From: Streptomyces sp. NBC_00390 | GTDB taxonomy: Bacteria; Actinomycetota; Actinomycetes; Streptomycetales; Streptomycetaceae | Assembly: GCF_036057275.1 (NCBI RefSeq) | Contig: NZ_CP107945.1 | Coordinates: 5,084,001 to 5,148,000, forward strand | Direction of reading: 5' to 3' | DNA length: 64,000 nt | Part shown: piece after piece, positions 1 to 8,621 of the stretch | How positions within the stretch are numbered: the first letter of the stretch is position 1 | Layout: each line of letters opens with the position of its first letter | Notes under the pieces: generated by a model | What the model was told of the DNA's origin: nothing | Databases searched by the model: none | What the model saw: only the letters and a program-made list of their open reading frames with translations | Program-made: the position numbers and the translations under genes

Positions 1-816
1 AAGTACTACAGCAACGTCAAGCGCGAGGACATGCGGTTCATCCTCGTCGACGCCGCCGACAAGATCCTTCCCGAGGTGGGCCCGAAGCTGGGCAAGTACG
101 GCAAGGAACACCTGGAAGCCCGTGGGGTCGAGATCTACCTCTCCACCTCCATGGACTCCTGCATCGACGGTCACGTGGTGCTGAAGAACGGCCTCGAGGT
201 CGACTCCAACACCATCGTGTGGACCGCGGGCGTGAAGCCGAACCCGGCACTGGCCCGCTACGGCCTGCCGCTCGGCCCCCGAGGCCATGTGGACTGCAAC
301 GAGAAGCTGCAGGTCCAGGGCACCGACTACATCTGGGCCGCGGGCGACAACGCCCAGGTTCCGGACATGGCGGCCCGCAAGGCCGGTGTCGAGAACGCCT
401 GGTGCCCGCCGAACGCCCAGCACGCGCTGCGCCAGGCCAAGGTCCTCGGCGACAACGTCATCTCGGGTATGCGCGGCTTCCCGCAGACCGACTACGAGCA
501 CGCGAACAAGGGTGCGGTCGCCGGTCTCGGTCTGCACAAGGGCGTCGCGATGATCGTCATGGGCAAGGTGAAGATCAAGCTCAAGGGCCGTCTCGCCTGG
601 TACATGCACCGTGGCTACCACGGCATGGCGATGCCGACCTGGAACCGCAAGATCCGCGTCTTCGCCGACTGGACCCTGGCGATGTTCCTCAAGCGAGAGG
701 TCGTCTCCCTCGGTGCGATGGAGTCGCCGCGCGAGGAGTTCTACGAGGCGGCCAAGCCGGCTCCGGCAGCCGCCGTCGCGGCCAAGCCGGAGGCCGAGAA
801 GGCCAAGGCTTCCTAG
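1..816 (+). CDS. ndh: Type II NADH dehydrogenase, 3' part
   Basis: The reading frame is open from base 1, so the N-terminus lies outside the window. About 271 C-terminal residues remain. They match the single-subunit flavoprotein NADH:quinone oxidoreductase (NDH-2), which passes electrons from NADH to menaquinone at the inner membrane face without pumping protons. Visible marks are the WTAGVKPNP segment of the second dinucleotide fold and the IWAAGDNAQVPD segment that closes the FAD site. An amphipathic, basic C-terminal region (about the last 100 residues, with W and Y pairs) probably sits on the membrane. An Ala/Lys/Pro-rich tail ends the protein. A strong hairpin follows 24 bases after the stop. 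Confidence 0.9.
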   Translation, partial: KYYSNVKREDMRFILVDAADKILPEVGPKLGKYGKEHLEARGVEIYLSTSMDSCIDGHVVLKNGLEVDSNTIVWTAGVKPNPALARYGLPLGPRGHVDCNEKLQVQGTDYIWAAGDNAQVPDMAARKAGVENAWCPPNAQHALRQAKVLGDNVISGMRGFPQTDYEHANKGAVAGLGLHKGVAMIVMGKVKIKLKGRLAWYMHRGYHGMAMPTWNRKIRVFADWTLAMFLKREVVSLGAMESPREEFYEAAKPAPAAAVAAKPEAEKAKAS

Positions 817-840
817 CCGCAGCCGCTGTACAGCCCGTAA

Positions 841-874
841 GGGGCCGCCCGCCATCCGTGGTGCGGGCGGCCCC
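841..874 (+). terminator. Intrinsic-type hairpin after ndh
   Basis: A perfect 12-bp stem (GGGGCCGCCCGC at 841-852 pairs with 863-874) encloses a 10-base loop just after the ndh stop. There is no T-run, which is usual for Streptomyces terminators. Confidence 0.75.
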
Positions 875-1048
875 TTCGGCGTTCGCACGGCCCCCGGGCT
901 CCCGCGGCCCTCGCGGCACATCGGCCGGTCATGTAGATGCGCGACACACTTATATTGCCGGTGCGTTGCGTAGTGCCGGGAAGTACACACAGTGGTCGCA
1001 TTGTTGGTGGAGGTGTACCGAGGGGAACCACCGTCACGGAGGTGTGCC

Positions 1049-2341
1049 ATGGCCGACGCCGCGCTGCGGCTGACCACTCTTGCCGAGGAGCTGCTGGGAG
1101 TCCCGTTCCCGGTCCGCATCCGTGCCTGGGACGGCAGCGAGTCCGGTCCGCCGGGCTCTCCCGTACTCGTCGTACGGCACCGGCGCGCGCTGCGCAGACT
1201 CCTGTGGCGGCCGGGCGAGCTGGGGCTCGCGCGGGCCTGGGTGGCCGGCGACATCGATGTGGACGGCGATCTGTACGCCCTGCTCGATCTGCTCGCCGGG
1301 CTCGTCTGGGACCGCGACCCCGACGCCCCGGCCGCCGGGCATGCGCTGCGCGACCCGCGGCTGTGGTCCGCGGCACGAGGGCTGCTGAGACTCGGCGGGG
1401 CGCTTCCGCCGCCCGCCCCGCCCGTCGAAGAGGTGCGCCGGCGCACCGGTCCGCTGCACACCAGGTGGCGCGACAGGGCGGCCATCAGCCACCACTACGA
1501 CGTCGGCAACGACTTCTACGCACTGGTGCTGGGACCGTCCATGGTCTACTCGTGCGCCTACTGGGACGGGGCGGGCACCCTCGAGGACGCCCAGCGCGAC
1601 AAGCTCGACCTGATCTGCCGCAAGCTCGCCCTCAAGGAGGGCGACCGGCTCCTCGACGTCGGCTGCGGCTGGGGCTCGATGGCGATCCATGCGGCGCGTG
1701 AGTACGGCGTGCATGTCACCGGCGTCACCCTCTCCCGTGAGCAGGCCACGTACGCGCGCAAGCGCATCGCGGAGGAGGGCCTCACCGACCGCATCGAGAT
1801 CCGGGTCCAGGACTACCGGGACGTCAAGGACGGTCCGTACGACGCGATTTCCTCCATCGGTATGGCCGAACACGTCGGTGAGGTCCGCTTCCGCGAGTAC
1901 GCCGACCAGCTGCTGTCCCTGCTGAAGTCCGGCGGCCGGCTGCTCAACCACCAGATCGCGCGCCGCCCGGAGCAGGACGAATCGGCGTACGAGATCGACG
2001 AGTTCATCGACCGCTATGTCTTCCCGGACGGGGAACTCGCGCCGCTCGGCCGTACCGTCACCACCCTGGAGGCGGCAGGCTTCGAGGTCCGCGACGTCGA
2101 GGCGATCCGCGAGCACTACGCCCGCACCCTGCGCGCATGGGTCGCGAACCTCGAGTCCGACTGGTCCCGCGCCGTACGGCTCACCTCACCGGGCCGGGCG
2201 CGGGTGTGGCGGCTGTACATGGCGGCGTGCGCGATCGCCTTCGAACGCAACAGGATCGGTGTCAACCAGATCCTGGCGGTGAAGACGCCCCAGGACGGCG
2301 CCTCGGGGATGCCGCTGCGCGCCCGCGACTGGCACGGCTGA
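1049..2341 (+). CDS. Cyclopropane-fatty-acyl-phospholipid synthase-like methyltransferase
   Basis: A 430-residue SAM-dependent methyltransferase of the CfaS / mycolic-acid cyclopropane synthase family. It would add a methylene or methyl group to unsaturated acyl chains of membrane phospholipids. The N-terminal third is the lipid-binding region. ISHHYDVGNDFY (about 146-157) is the family signature before the Rossmann domain, LDVGCGWGS (about 202-210) is the SAM-binding loop, and the C-terminus has the usual NQILAVK segment. The start at 1049 was preferred to an upstream ATG at 992 because GGAGGT (1038-1043) lies 5 bases before it. The gene converges on the ABC permease at 2612. Family membership is clear, but the exact product (cyclopropane or methyl-branched) cannot be read from sequence. 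Confidence 0.88.
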   Translation: MADAALRLTTLAEELLGVPFPVRIRAWDGSESGPPGSPVLVVRHRRALRRLLWRPGELGLARAWVAGDIDVDGDLYALLDLLAGLVWDRDPDAPAAGHALRDPRLWSAARGLLRLGGALPPPAPPVEEVRRRTGPLHTRWRDRAAISHHYDVGNDFYALVLGPSMVYSCAYWDGAGTLEDAQRDKLDLICRKLALKEGDRLLDVGCGWGSMAIHAAREYGVHVTGVTLSREQATYARKRIAEEGLTDRIEIRVQDYRDVKDGPYDAISSIGMAEHVGEVRFREYADQLLSLLKSGGRLLNHQIARRPEQDESAYEIDEFIDRYVFPDGELAPLGRTVTTLEAAGFEVRDVEAIREHYARTLRAWVANLESDWSRAVRLTSPGRARVWRLYMAACAIAFERNRIGVNQILAVKTPQDGASGMPLRARDWHG

Positions 2342-2415
2342 ACGCTGCCCGTCCCGGGGCGCGTGACGCTGCAGTCGGGGCGCTGACCCGAATCCCGCGC
2401 CTGAATCTCCCCCTT

Positions 2416-2500
2416 GACTCCGTCCGGGGGACCCCCACGAGGCTGGCTCTGCCGACCGGGCAGATCCAGCCTCGCCGGCGATTGCCTGCGGACGTGGGGG
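2416..2500. repeat. Palindromic GC-rich intergenic repeat
   Basis: This lies in the 270-base gap between two convergent genes. GACTCCGTCCGGGGG (2416-2430) is followed by CCCCCAC (2432-2438), a 15-bp hairpin with one mismatch (2439-2453 with 2459-2473, loop GACCG), then GTGGGGG (2494-2500) pairing with CCCCCAC. The block GACTCCGTCCGGGGG plus ACCCCCA recurs at 14053-14076, so it belongs to a dispersed family. It may act as the shared terminator here. Confidence 0.6.
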
Positions 2501-2611
2501 TCCGGGGTCTTGCCCCCAGTCACGGGATGGGGTATCTCCCACGACCGCCAGGGGAGGGGCGGGGTGGGGAGCTGCTCCGCACAGCGGCCCCGCCCCGCCC
2601 GAGCCCCCGGG

Positions 2612-5152
2612 CTACTCCGTCTTGATCGCCGTCAGCATGTTCAGCTTCGCCGCACTGCGCGCCGGCCACAGCGCCGCCATGACGCCGACCACGCCCGCCA
2701 GCAGCAGGAAGACGCCGATCCGGTCCCACGGCATGACCAGCACGTAGCCCGGGATGTCCTTGCGCAGCGTCTCGCCGATCGCCCAGGCGAGGAACGAGCC
2801 GAGTCCGATGCCGATCACCGCGCCGAAGACCGAGATCACCACGGCCTCCAGGCGGATCATCCGCTTGACCCTGCCGCGGTCCAGGCCGATCGCCCGCAGC
2901 ATGCCGATCTCCTGCTGGCGCTCGAACACCGACATGGCCAGCGTGTTGATGACACCGAGCACCGCGATCAGCAGGGCCATCGCCAGCAGCCCGTACATGA
3001 GGTTCAGCGCGGTGTTGATGAAGCCGCCGAACATGTTCCGGATGTCCTGCTGGTCCATGATGCTCATCGCCGGGTTGTCGCCCAGAGCGTCCACCAGCGC
3101 CTGTTCGGTCGCCTCGCCGGCGCCGCCGTCCATCTTCACCCAGATCTCGGGGATGTACGGCTTGGGCTCGTACGGCGCGACGAGGTCGGTGGAGACCAGC
3201 ACGGGCGAGAGGAACTCGTTGCCCTGGTAGACGGCGCCGACCGTCACCTTCTTCGTCTTCGCCTTGTCCTCGCTGCCGAACTTCGCCGACAGGGTGTCAC
3301 CGGTCTCCCACCCGTTCGACTTCGCGGTGTCCTCGTCGACCGCGATCTGGCCTTTGCCGAGCGTCGCGAGCGAGCCGGAGACCGTCTTGAGGTCGAAGAC
3401 CTTCTCCACGTCGCCGGGGGTGACCGCCGACGCCGAGTGCCACGTGTCCTTGACCTGCAGCGAGGTGGACTGCTGCGGGGAGACCGCGGCGACACCCTTG
3501 GCGCCCTGGATCGCGGTGAGCGCCGACATGTCGAGCCCGCCGCCGCCGGCCATCGAGACCATGTAGTCGGCCCGGATGTTGTCCGTGGTCATCCTGTCCA
3601 CGGCCTGGCCCATCGTGGCGCCGAGCACCGAGATCCCGGTGACCAGGGTGAGGCCGATCGCCAGCGCGGACGCGGTGGCGCCGGTACGGCGCGGGTTGCG
3701 GACCGCGTTCTGCCCGGCCAGCTTGCCGGACACCCCGAACACCCGGTGCAGCAGCGGCCGTACCAGCGCGATCATCGGCCGGGAGAGCAGCGGGATCAGC
3801 ACGATGATGCCGATCAGGGCCAGGAACGCGCCGCCGCCGATGAGCATCCGGCCGGTTTCCTTGCCGACGGCCGCACCACCGAGGATGCCGGCAGCGCCGA
3901 CGAGGGTGATCACCGAGCCGATGGTGTTGCGCACCACGAGGGACTTCGTGGTCGCCACCGCGTGCACACTGCCCATGGCCGCCACCGGGGCGATCTTCGC
4001 GGCCCGGCGGGCGGGCAGCCAGGCGGCCAGCACGGTGATCAGCACACCGACGCCGAACGCGGCGGCCACCGCAGTGGGCGAGACGATCAGCGGACCCGCG
4101 GGCACCTTCGCACCGAACGCGCTCATCGCGGACCGCAGCCCGGTCGCCAGACCGAGACCGAGGAAGAAGCCGACCACCGAGGCGATCGCTCCGACGACCA
4201 TCGCCTCGAGGATCACCGAACGCTTGACCTGGCGGCGCGAGGCGCCGACGGCGCGCAGCAGCGCCAGTTCCTTGGTGCGCTGGGCGACCAGCATGGTGAA
4301 GGTGTTGGCGATCAGGAAGACGCCGACGAACAGCGCGATGGCAGCGAACACGAGCAGCAGCGTGTTGAGGTTGGACAGGCCGTTCTCGATGCTGCGGGCC
4401 TGTTCCTCGGCGAGCTCCTTGCCGGTCTGCGCCTCGGAGTCCTCGGGCAGCAGCGGCTCGACCGCGGCCAGGATCTCCTGGTCGGACGCCCCGGGCTTCG
4501 CCGCGATGGTGACGTCCTTGAAGTAGCCCGGCTGGAGGTACAGCCGCTGGGCGACGGCGGTGTCGAACAGCACCAGGCTGCCGCCCGCGTTGACCGCGCC
4601 GTCCTCGGTGGTGAAGACACCGGAGAGGGTGTACTCCTTCACCGGGCCGTTGGTGGCCACCCGTACGGTGTCGCCGACGCCGTACTCGCCCTTGGCGGCC
4701 GAGTCCTTGTCGAGCGCGATCTGGCCGGCCTGCGTCGGCCCGTTGCCCGTGGTGAAGGTGTACGCCGCGTCCTTGCCGTCCTTGCCGGGGGAGAAGTTGG
4801 CGCCGGTGTTGGACCAGCCGTTGCCGATGAGCTTGCCGTCCTGATCGGCGACCCCGGCGAAGCCGGAGACCCGCCCGGTGGCCTCGGCGACTCCGTCCAG
4901 AGCCCGGATCCTGTCCAGGGTCCTGGTGGTGATGCCGGCGTCCTTCTGGCTGCTGCTCGGGTCGGCGAACGTGGTGACCGCGACCGCGACGTCGTCGTAA
5001 CTCTTGGCGGACTGCTTGCGGTAGGCGTTGCCGAGGGTGTCGGTGAAGACCAGGGTGCCGGAGACGAACGCCACGCCGAGCATCACGGCGAGCACGGTCA
5101 TCAGCAGCCTGGCTTTGTGCGCGAGCACATTGCGCAGGGCGGTACGGAACAT
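2612..5152 (-). CDS. ABC transporter permease, FtsX/MacB family (two FtsX domains)
   Basis: An 846-residue integral membrane protein, and the permease partner of the ATPase encoded just upstream on the same strand. Each half has a membrane helix, a large extracytoplasmic (MacB-PCD-like) region and a bundle of three helices (FtsX domain). The N-terminal helix is at about 15-38, the first bundle and linker helices at about 265-510, and the last bundle at about 720-846. Such systems move lipids, peptides or antibiotics across, or out of, the membrane rather than importing solutes. The start at 5152 (MFRTALRNV) was preferred to an ATG 30 bases upstream because the protein then begins directly at the first helix, with AGGA just before it. 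About 214 bases without a gene separate it from the ATPase. Confidence 0.9.
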   Translation of the reverse strand: MFRTALRNVLAHKARLLMTVLAVMLGVAFVSGTLVFTDTLGNAYRKQSAKSYDDVAVAVTTFADPSSSQKDAGITTRTLDRIRALDGVAEATGRVSGFAGVADQDGKLIGNGWSNTGANFSPGKDGKDAAYTFTTGNGPTQAGQIALDKDSAAKGEYGVGDTVRVATNGPVKEYTLSGVFTTEDGAVNAGGSLVLFDTAVAQRLYLQPGYFKDVTIAAKPGASDQEILAAVEPLLPEDSEAQTGKELAEEQARSIENGLSNLNTLLLVFAAIALFVGVFLIANTFTMLVAQRTKELALLRAVGASRRQVKRSVILEAMVVGAIASVVGFFLGLGLATGLRSAMSAFGAKVPAGPLIVSPTAVAAAFGVGVLITVLAAWLPARRAAKIAPVAAMGSVHAVATTKSLVVRNTIGSVITLVGAAGILGGAAVGKETGRMLIGGGAFLALIGIIVLIPLLSRPMIALVRPLLHRVFGVSGKLAGQNAVRNPRRTGATASALAIGLTLVTGISVLGATMGQAVDRMTTDNIRADYMVSMAGGGGLDMSALTAIQGAKGVAAVSPQQSTSLQVKDTWHSASAVTPGDVEKVFDLKTVSGSLATLGKGQIAVDEDTAKSNGWETGDTLSAKFGSEDKAKTKKVTVGAVYQGNEFLSPVLVSTDLVAPYEPKPYIPEIWVKMDGGAGEATEQALVDALGDNPAMSIMDQQDIRNMFGGFINTALNLMYGLLAMALLIAVLGVINTLAMSVFERQQEIGMLRAIGLDRGRVKRMIRLEAVVISVFGAVIGIGLGSFLAWAIGETLRKDIPGYVLVMPWDRIGVFLLLAGVVGVMAALWPARSAAKLNMLTAIKTE

Positions 5153-5366
5153 ATGGGTGTCCTGGGAGTGGGTGCGGCGCATGCCGCGGCGAGCCCCGGC
5201 GGGCTCGGCCGCTGCGGCCGGACGATGGGTGAAGAGGTCTGGGGGAGGGGCCGGGGGCGGCGGTCTCCGGACAGGGAGCGCCGCGCAGGCGGTGGTCAGG
5301 GCAGTACGCCCCGACTCCCGGCGCCCGCCCGGCCCGGGGCGTCCCGAAGGCCGGAGGCCCGGGGCC

Positions 5367-6134
5367 TCAGCTCGTACGGCCCTTGGCGTCGAAGTCCTTC
5401 ATCCGGTCGAGGACGCCGTCGGCGCTGGGGCGCAGCATCTCGTCGACGATCCGCCCGTCCGCCAGGAAGATCACCCGGTCGGCGTAGGACGCGGCCACGG
5501 GGTCGTGCGTCACCATCACCACGGTCTGGCCGAGTTCGCGCACGGAGTTGCGCAGGAAGCCCAGCACCTCGGCGCCGGAGCGGGAGTCCAGATTTCCGGT
5601 CGGCTCGTCACCGAAGATGATCTCGGGACGGGACGCGAGTGCACGGGCCACGGCCACCCGCTGCTGCTGGCCGCCGGAGAGCTGGGCCGGACGGTGGCTC
5701 AGACGGTCCCGCAGGCCCACCATGTCGATGACCTGCCCCAGCCACTGCTGGTCGGGCTTGCGGCCCGCTATGTCCATGGGGAGCGTGATGTTCTCCTGCG
5801 CGGTCAGCGTCGGCAGCAGGTTGAAGGCCTGGAAGATGAAGCCGATCTTGTCCCGGCGCAGCTGGGTGAGCTGCTTGTCCTTGAGGCTGCCGAGTTCGGT
5901 CTCGCCGATGCGTACGGAGCCCGAGCTGAAGCTGTCGAGGCCGGCGACGCAGTGCATCAGAGTCGACTTGCCGGAGCCCGAAGGGCCCATGATCGCTGTG
6001 AACTCGGCCTGGTGGAAGTCGACGCTGACGCCGTCGAGCGCGACCACCCGGGTCTCGCCCTGTCCGTACACCTTGGACAGATCCGTGGCGCGGGCTGCCA
6101 CTGCGGTGGCGCGGTGAGCGGTGATGGTGGTCAC
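5367..6134 (-). CDS. ABC transporter ATP-binding protein, LolD/MacB type
   Basis: A 255-residue ATPase that energises the FtsX-type permease encoded downstream (2612-5152). Walker A is GPSGSGKST at about 50-58, the signature is LSGGQQQRVAVARAL, and Walker B is IIFGDEPTGNLDS followed by the H-loop TH in VTHDP. The GTG at 6134 was chosen as start because AGGAG lies about 8 bases upstream. An in-frame ATG at 6170 would add 12 residues with no RBS. The transported substrate cannot be told from sequence. Confidence 0.92.
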   Translation of the reverse strand: MTTITAHRATAVAARATDLSKVYGQGETRVVALDGVSVDFHQAEFTAIMGPSGSGKSTLMHCVAGLDSFSSGSVRIGETELGSLKDKQLTQLRRDKIGFIFQAFNLLPTLTAQENITLPMDIAGRKPDQQWLGQVIDMVGLRDRLSHRPAQLSGGQQQRVAVARALASRPEIIFGDEPTGNLDSRSGAEVLGFLRNSVRELGQTVVMVTHDPVAASYADRVIFLADGRIVDEMLRPSADGVLDRMKDFDAKGRTS

Positions 6135-6504
6135 GAGGAGGGCTCCTGTCGCGGTCTGTTTCGGTACCACCTCATCGTGTCGGCCCTGTGGCCTCGGATC
6201 GTCAGCCCCGGTGCCCGTTCCGGGGGCCCTCTCCAGTCGGACCGCCGACCGTGCCCGTACTCCTTTGGTATGACGGCGTCCCCGACGCGGGATGGGGGTG
6301 CGGGGGGTCGGCAGGGAGGCGCTTTTCCGTCATTCCCGCAGGGGTGCGGGGGCGGACCGGGGGCGTGCGAGCGGAGTGCGGACGGGCGCCCACCTGGTCT
6401 GACGCACCCTCAACCACCAATAGAATCAGACAACATCGGGCCATCGCCCGGATGGCGGAGCGATCTACCCGGATAGGCTCGGGTGCCAGCGCGGAGCCGC
6501 TTAC
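6135..6504. other. Gene-free divergent region between the ABC ATPase and bldA
   Basis: About 370 bases hold no convincing reading frame. The right half contains a promoter candidate for bldA (6398-6426) and, at 6446-6465, a sequence resembling the first 20 bases of the bldA tRNA (15 of 20 identical). Confidence 0.6.
6398..6426 (+). promoter_or_regulatory. Candidate vegetative promoter for bldA
   Basis: TCTGAC (6398-6403) and TAGAAT (6421-6426) are separated by 17 bases, a fair match to the Streptomyces HrdB consensus. Transcription would start near 6433, about 70 bases before the mature tRNA. This is pattern matching only. Confidence 0.45.
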
Positions 6505-6587
6505 GCCCGGATGGTGGAACGCAGACACGGCGAGCTTAAACCTCGCTGCCCCTCGGGGGCGTGCCGGTTCAAGTCCGGCTCCGGGCA
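6505..6587 (+). tRNA. bldA: tRNA-Leu(UAA), the bldA developmental tRNA
   Basis: The sequence folds as a class II (long variable arm) tRNA. The acceptor GCCCGGA (6505-6511) pairs with TCCGGGC (6580-6586), with discriminator A at 6587. The anticodon stem GCGAG (6530-6534) pairs with CTCGC (6542-6546) around loop CTTAAAC, giving anticodon TAA at 6537-6539. The variable arm GCCCC/GGGGC follows, then T-stem GCCGG (6563-6567) with CCGGC (6575-6579) around TTCAAGT. No CCA is encoded (ACC-T follows). It reads UUA codons. In Streptomyces this is bldA, needed for aerial growth and antibiotic production because UUA is almost confined to regulatory and accessory genes. At least two genes in this window contain in-frame TTA. 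Confidence 0.97.
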
Positions 6588-6607
6588 CCTTTGTGCGAGA
6601 CCTGCAG

Positions 6608-6631
6608 CCCCGCGCGCGCCCTGGCGCGGGG
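6608..6631 (+). terminator. Hairpin downstream of bldA
   Basis: CCCCGCGC (6608-6615) pairs with GCGCGGGG (6624-6631) around an 8-base loop, 20 bases after the tRNA 3' end. This is a likely transcription terminator. Confidence 0.55.
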
Positions 6632-6814
6632 AGGTTGCTCCGGCGACCGCATGCCGCTCCGCCGGACGTGGTCCGGTCCGAGCGTTTTCCGGGCCGGCGG
6701 CCGTCCCCGCCGGTCACGATCCCGGAAAGATCCTCCCTGCGCACTAGGGTGTTCGCTTTGCTTCCGCATTACTCTTGGCTCCAAGGCCGCGCACGGTGGC
6801 CATGGAGGAGTGAG

Positions 6815-7687
6815 ATGAGGAGCAGCAACCCGGTCTTCTCGCGACGGGGGTTCAGCCGCGACAACGGCTACGCGGGCTTCAACGCGCAGCAGCCGCAGGC
6901 CGGGGGCCCCGCCGTAGGAACAAACCCCTACGCACAGGGCGCGGGCAACCCGTACGCCACCAACCCTTACGCCCCGGCGGGCACGCAGCACGGCGCCCCG
7001 GCGCCCGCGCGCACCGACGTGATGACGATGGACGACGTCGTCTCGCGGACCGCCATGACCCTGGGCACCGTGGTCCTCGGCGCCGTCCTGGCCTGGACCC
7101 TGCTTCCGGTGTCCCCCACCAGCTACGGCCTGGCCATCGGCGCTGCCCTGGTGGCCTTCGTGCTGGCGATCGTCCAGTCCTTCAAGCGCACCCCGGTGCC
7201 TGCGCTGATCTTCGGCTACGCGGCCTTCGAGGGCATCTTCCTCGGCGTGATCAGCGAGATGTTCAACGCCCGGTGGGACGGCGCGCCGTTCCAAGCCGTG
7301 CTCGGCACCATGGCGGTCACCGGCGCCACGCTGTTCATGTACAAGCAGCGCTGGATCCGGGTCACGGCCCGGTACGCCCGCATCGGCATGACCATCGCGC
7401 TCGCCTTCATCGTCGTGATGGCCGTGAACCTCCTGCTGGTGGTCTTCGGCGTCGCCGATGACGGCGGTCTGCGCAGCATGGGCCCGCTCGGAGCCATCGT
7501 CGGCATCCTGGCGATCCTGATCGGCTGCTTCTTCCTGACGCTCAACTTCAAGGAGATCGAGGACGGCATCGCCTACGGCGCGCCGCGCCAGGAGGCCTGG
7601 CTCGCGGCCTTCGGTCTGACCGTGACGCTGGTGTGGATCTACCTGGAGATGCTGCGCCTGGTCGCGATCTTCAGCGGTGACGACTAG
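6815..7687 (+). CDS. Bax inhibitor-1/YccA-family membrane protein
   Basis: A 290-residue membrane protein. The first 60 residues or so are soluble and rich in Gly, Asn, Pro and Tyr, with repeated NPYA motifs (TNPYAPAG and similar). About seven hydrophobic helices follow, with the TMBIM/BI-1-like pattern (FxGYAAFEGIFLGVISEMFN, later EIEDGIAYGAPRQEAWLAAFGL). Bacterial members are proposed pH-sensitive calcium leak channels; the role in Streptomyces is unknown. GGAGGAG (6804-6810) lies 4 bases before the ATG at 6815. The gene follows bldA but has its own spacing and is followed by a strong terminator, so it is probably a single-gene unit. Confidence 0.88.
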   Translation: MRSSNPVFSRRGFSRDNGYAGFNAQQPQAGGPAVGTNPYAQGAGNPYATNPYAPAGTQHGAPAPARTDVMTMDDVVSRTAMTLGTVVLGAVLAWTLLPVSPTSYGLAIGAALVAFVLAIVQSFKRTPVPALIFGYAAFEGIFLGVISEMFNARWDGAPFQAVLGTMAVTGATLFMYKQRWIRVTARYARIGMTIALAFIVVMAVNLLLVVFGVADDGGLRSMGPLGAIVGILAILIGCFFLTLNFKEIEDGIAYGAPRQEAWLAAFGLTVTLVWIYLEMLRLVAIFSGDD

Positions 7688-7721
7688 TCGCCGTGGCGCG
7701 CACCGCGCGCCGAGGAACGCC

Positions 7722-7754
7722 GAAGGGCCCGCAGGCTGTGCCTGCGGGCCCTTC
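7722..7754. terminator. Bidirectional terminator
   Basis: A perfect 14-bp stem GAAGGGCCCGCAGG (7722-7735) with 7741-7754 and a 5-base loop sits between two convergent genes, so it can serve both. Confidence 0.85.
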
Positions 7755-7778
7755 CGCCTTGTTTCCGGTAAGGGGGCG

Positions 7779-8009
7779 CTAGAGCAGCTTTCTCGCGGCG
7801 CGCCTCAGGTCGTACTCATGGATGATCGCTTTCGCGTGGCCGTAGGCGAGGTTGTGCTCGCTGCGCAGCCAGCTGACCTTCTCCTCGAAACGGAAGAGCG
7901 CTGGGCCTTCTTCGACGGTCCGCAGCCAGTCGGAGATTTCACGACCGGTGCATTGGGGGATTCGGGAGAGCAGATTTCGATGGGTCTCTTCGGAGAAGAC
8001 TTGGGACAT
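7779..8009 (-). CDS. DUF4287-type small protein
   Basis: A 76-residue soluble protein of the DUF4287 type, recognisable from HRNLLSRIP, TGREISDWL and the C-terminal LAYGHAKAIIHEYDLRRA helix. The family has no assigned biochemical role. The start at 8009 has GGAGG 6 bases upstream; an ATG 18 bases earlier has none. It is monocistronic, ends against the terminator at 7722-7754, and diverges from the hypothetical at 8109. Confidence 0.8.
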   Translation of the reverse strand: MSQVFSEETHRNLLSRIPQCTGREISDWLRTVEEGPALFRFEEKVSWLRSEHNLAYGHAKAIIHEYDLRRAARKLL

Positions 8010-8108
8010 CGGCGCCTCCGGACGCATTGCGCGTGTGCTCCTTCACGCCACCGTGCCTGAGCGTTCGCGTATTGGCAACAGTGTGGTCGGGGCGCGTAGG
8101 GTCGCGGC

Positions 8109-8435
8109 GTGCTTGACACGACCGATCTGACCGCTGCCGTGGACCGTTTCGCCGATCGCCTGCGGGCCGCTCCGCAGAGCCGGCTGCAGCGTGGTGCGGC
8201 GGCCGAGGGACTGGCTCTGGCCAGGGATCTGTCCGTAAGGGCCCAGCGGATCGAGGAGCCCGGGAGCGAGCCGCGGATCATGCCGGACGCCGGTCTCTTC
8301 TCGGTAGCGGACCAGTTGAGCGTCGCCGGACGCGATTTGGCCGAAGCGTTGCGGGCGGCCCCGCCGGGCGCCGTGGCGCGGCTGGACGAGGCCGTGGAGC
8401 TGGTCCGGGCGGCTGAGGAGCGGGCGGCCCTGTGA
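8109..8435 (+). CDS. Small alpha-helical hypothetical protein
   Basis: A 108-residue, Ala/Arg/Leu-rich, probably all-helical soluble protein starting with GTG at 8109. No motif was recognised. Coding status rests on strong third-position G/C bias, an uninterrupted frame with a sensible start, and divergence from the DUF4287 gene. It shows no signal peptide and no membrane segment. Confidence 0.6.
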   Translation: MLDTTDLTAAVDRFADRLRAAPQSRLQRGAAAEGLALARDLSVRAQRIEEPGSEPRIMPDAGLFSVADQLSVAGRDLAEALRAAPPGAVARLDEAVELVRAAEERAAL

Positions 8436-8621
8436 CGGGCCACCGGGGGCCGAGGGCCAGAAGGCGCCCGAGCGGCTCTGAAGAGGCCTGAGGCGCTTTC
8501 GCACGGCCCTGGAGCGCCCAGGGGGCACATGAGGTGCGAGGGGGCGTACAGGGGGCGTACGTACGGCTTTGCGGTGGTGCCGGTCCGGCGGGGGCGCACC
8601 GGTGGTGCAGCTCCGGTGGCG

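Noticed and set aside
2414-5620. A very long plus-strand open frame (over 1000 codons) opposite the ABC permease
   Set aside because: It is antisense to the permease and part of the ATPase. Its translation is His/Arg/Gln-rich without domains, the typical shadow of high-GC coding DNA.
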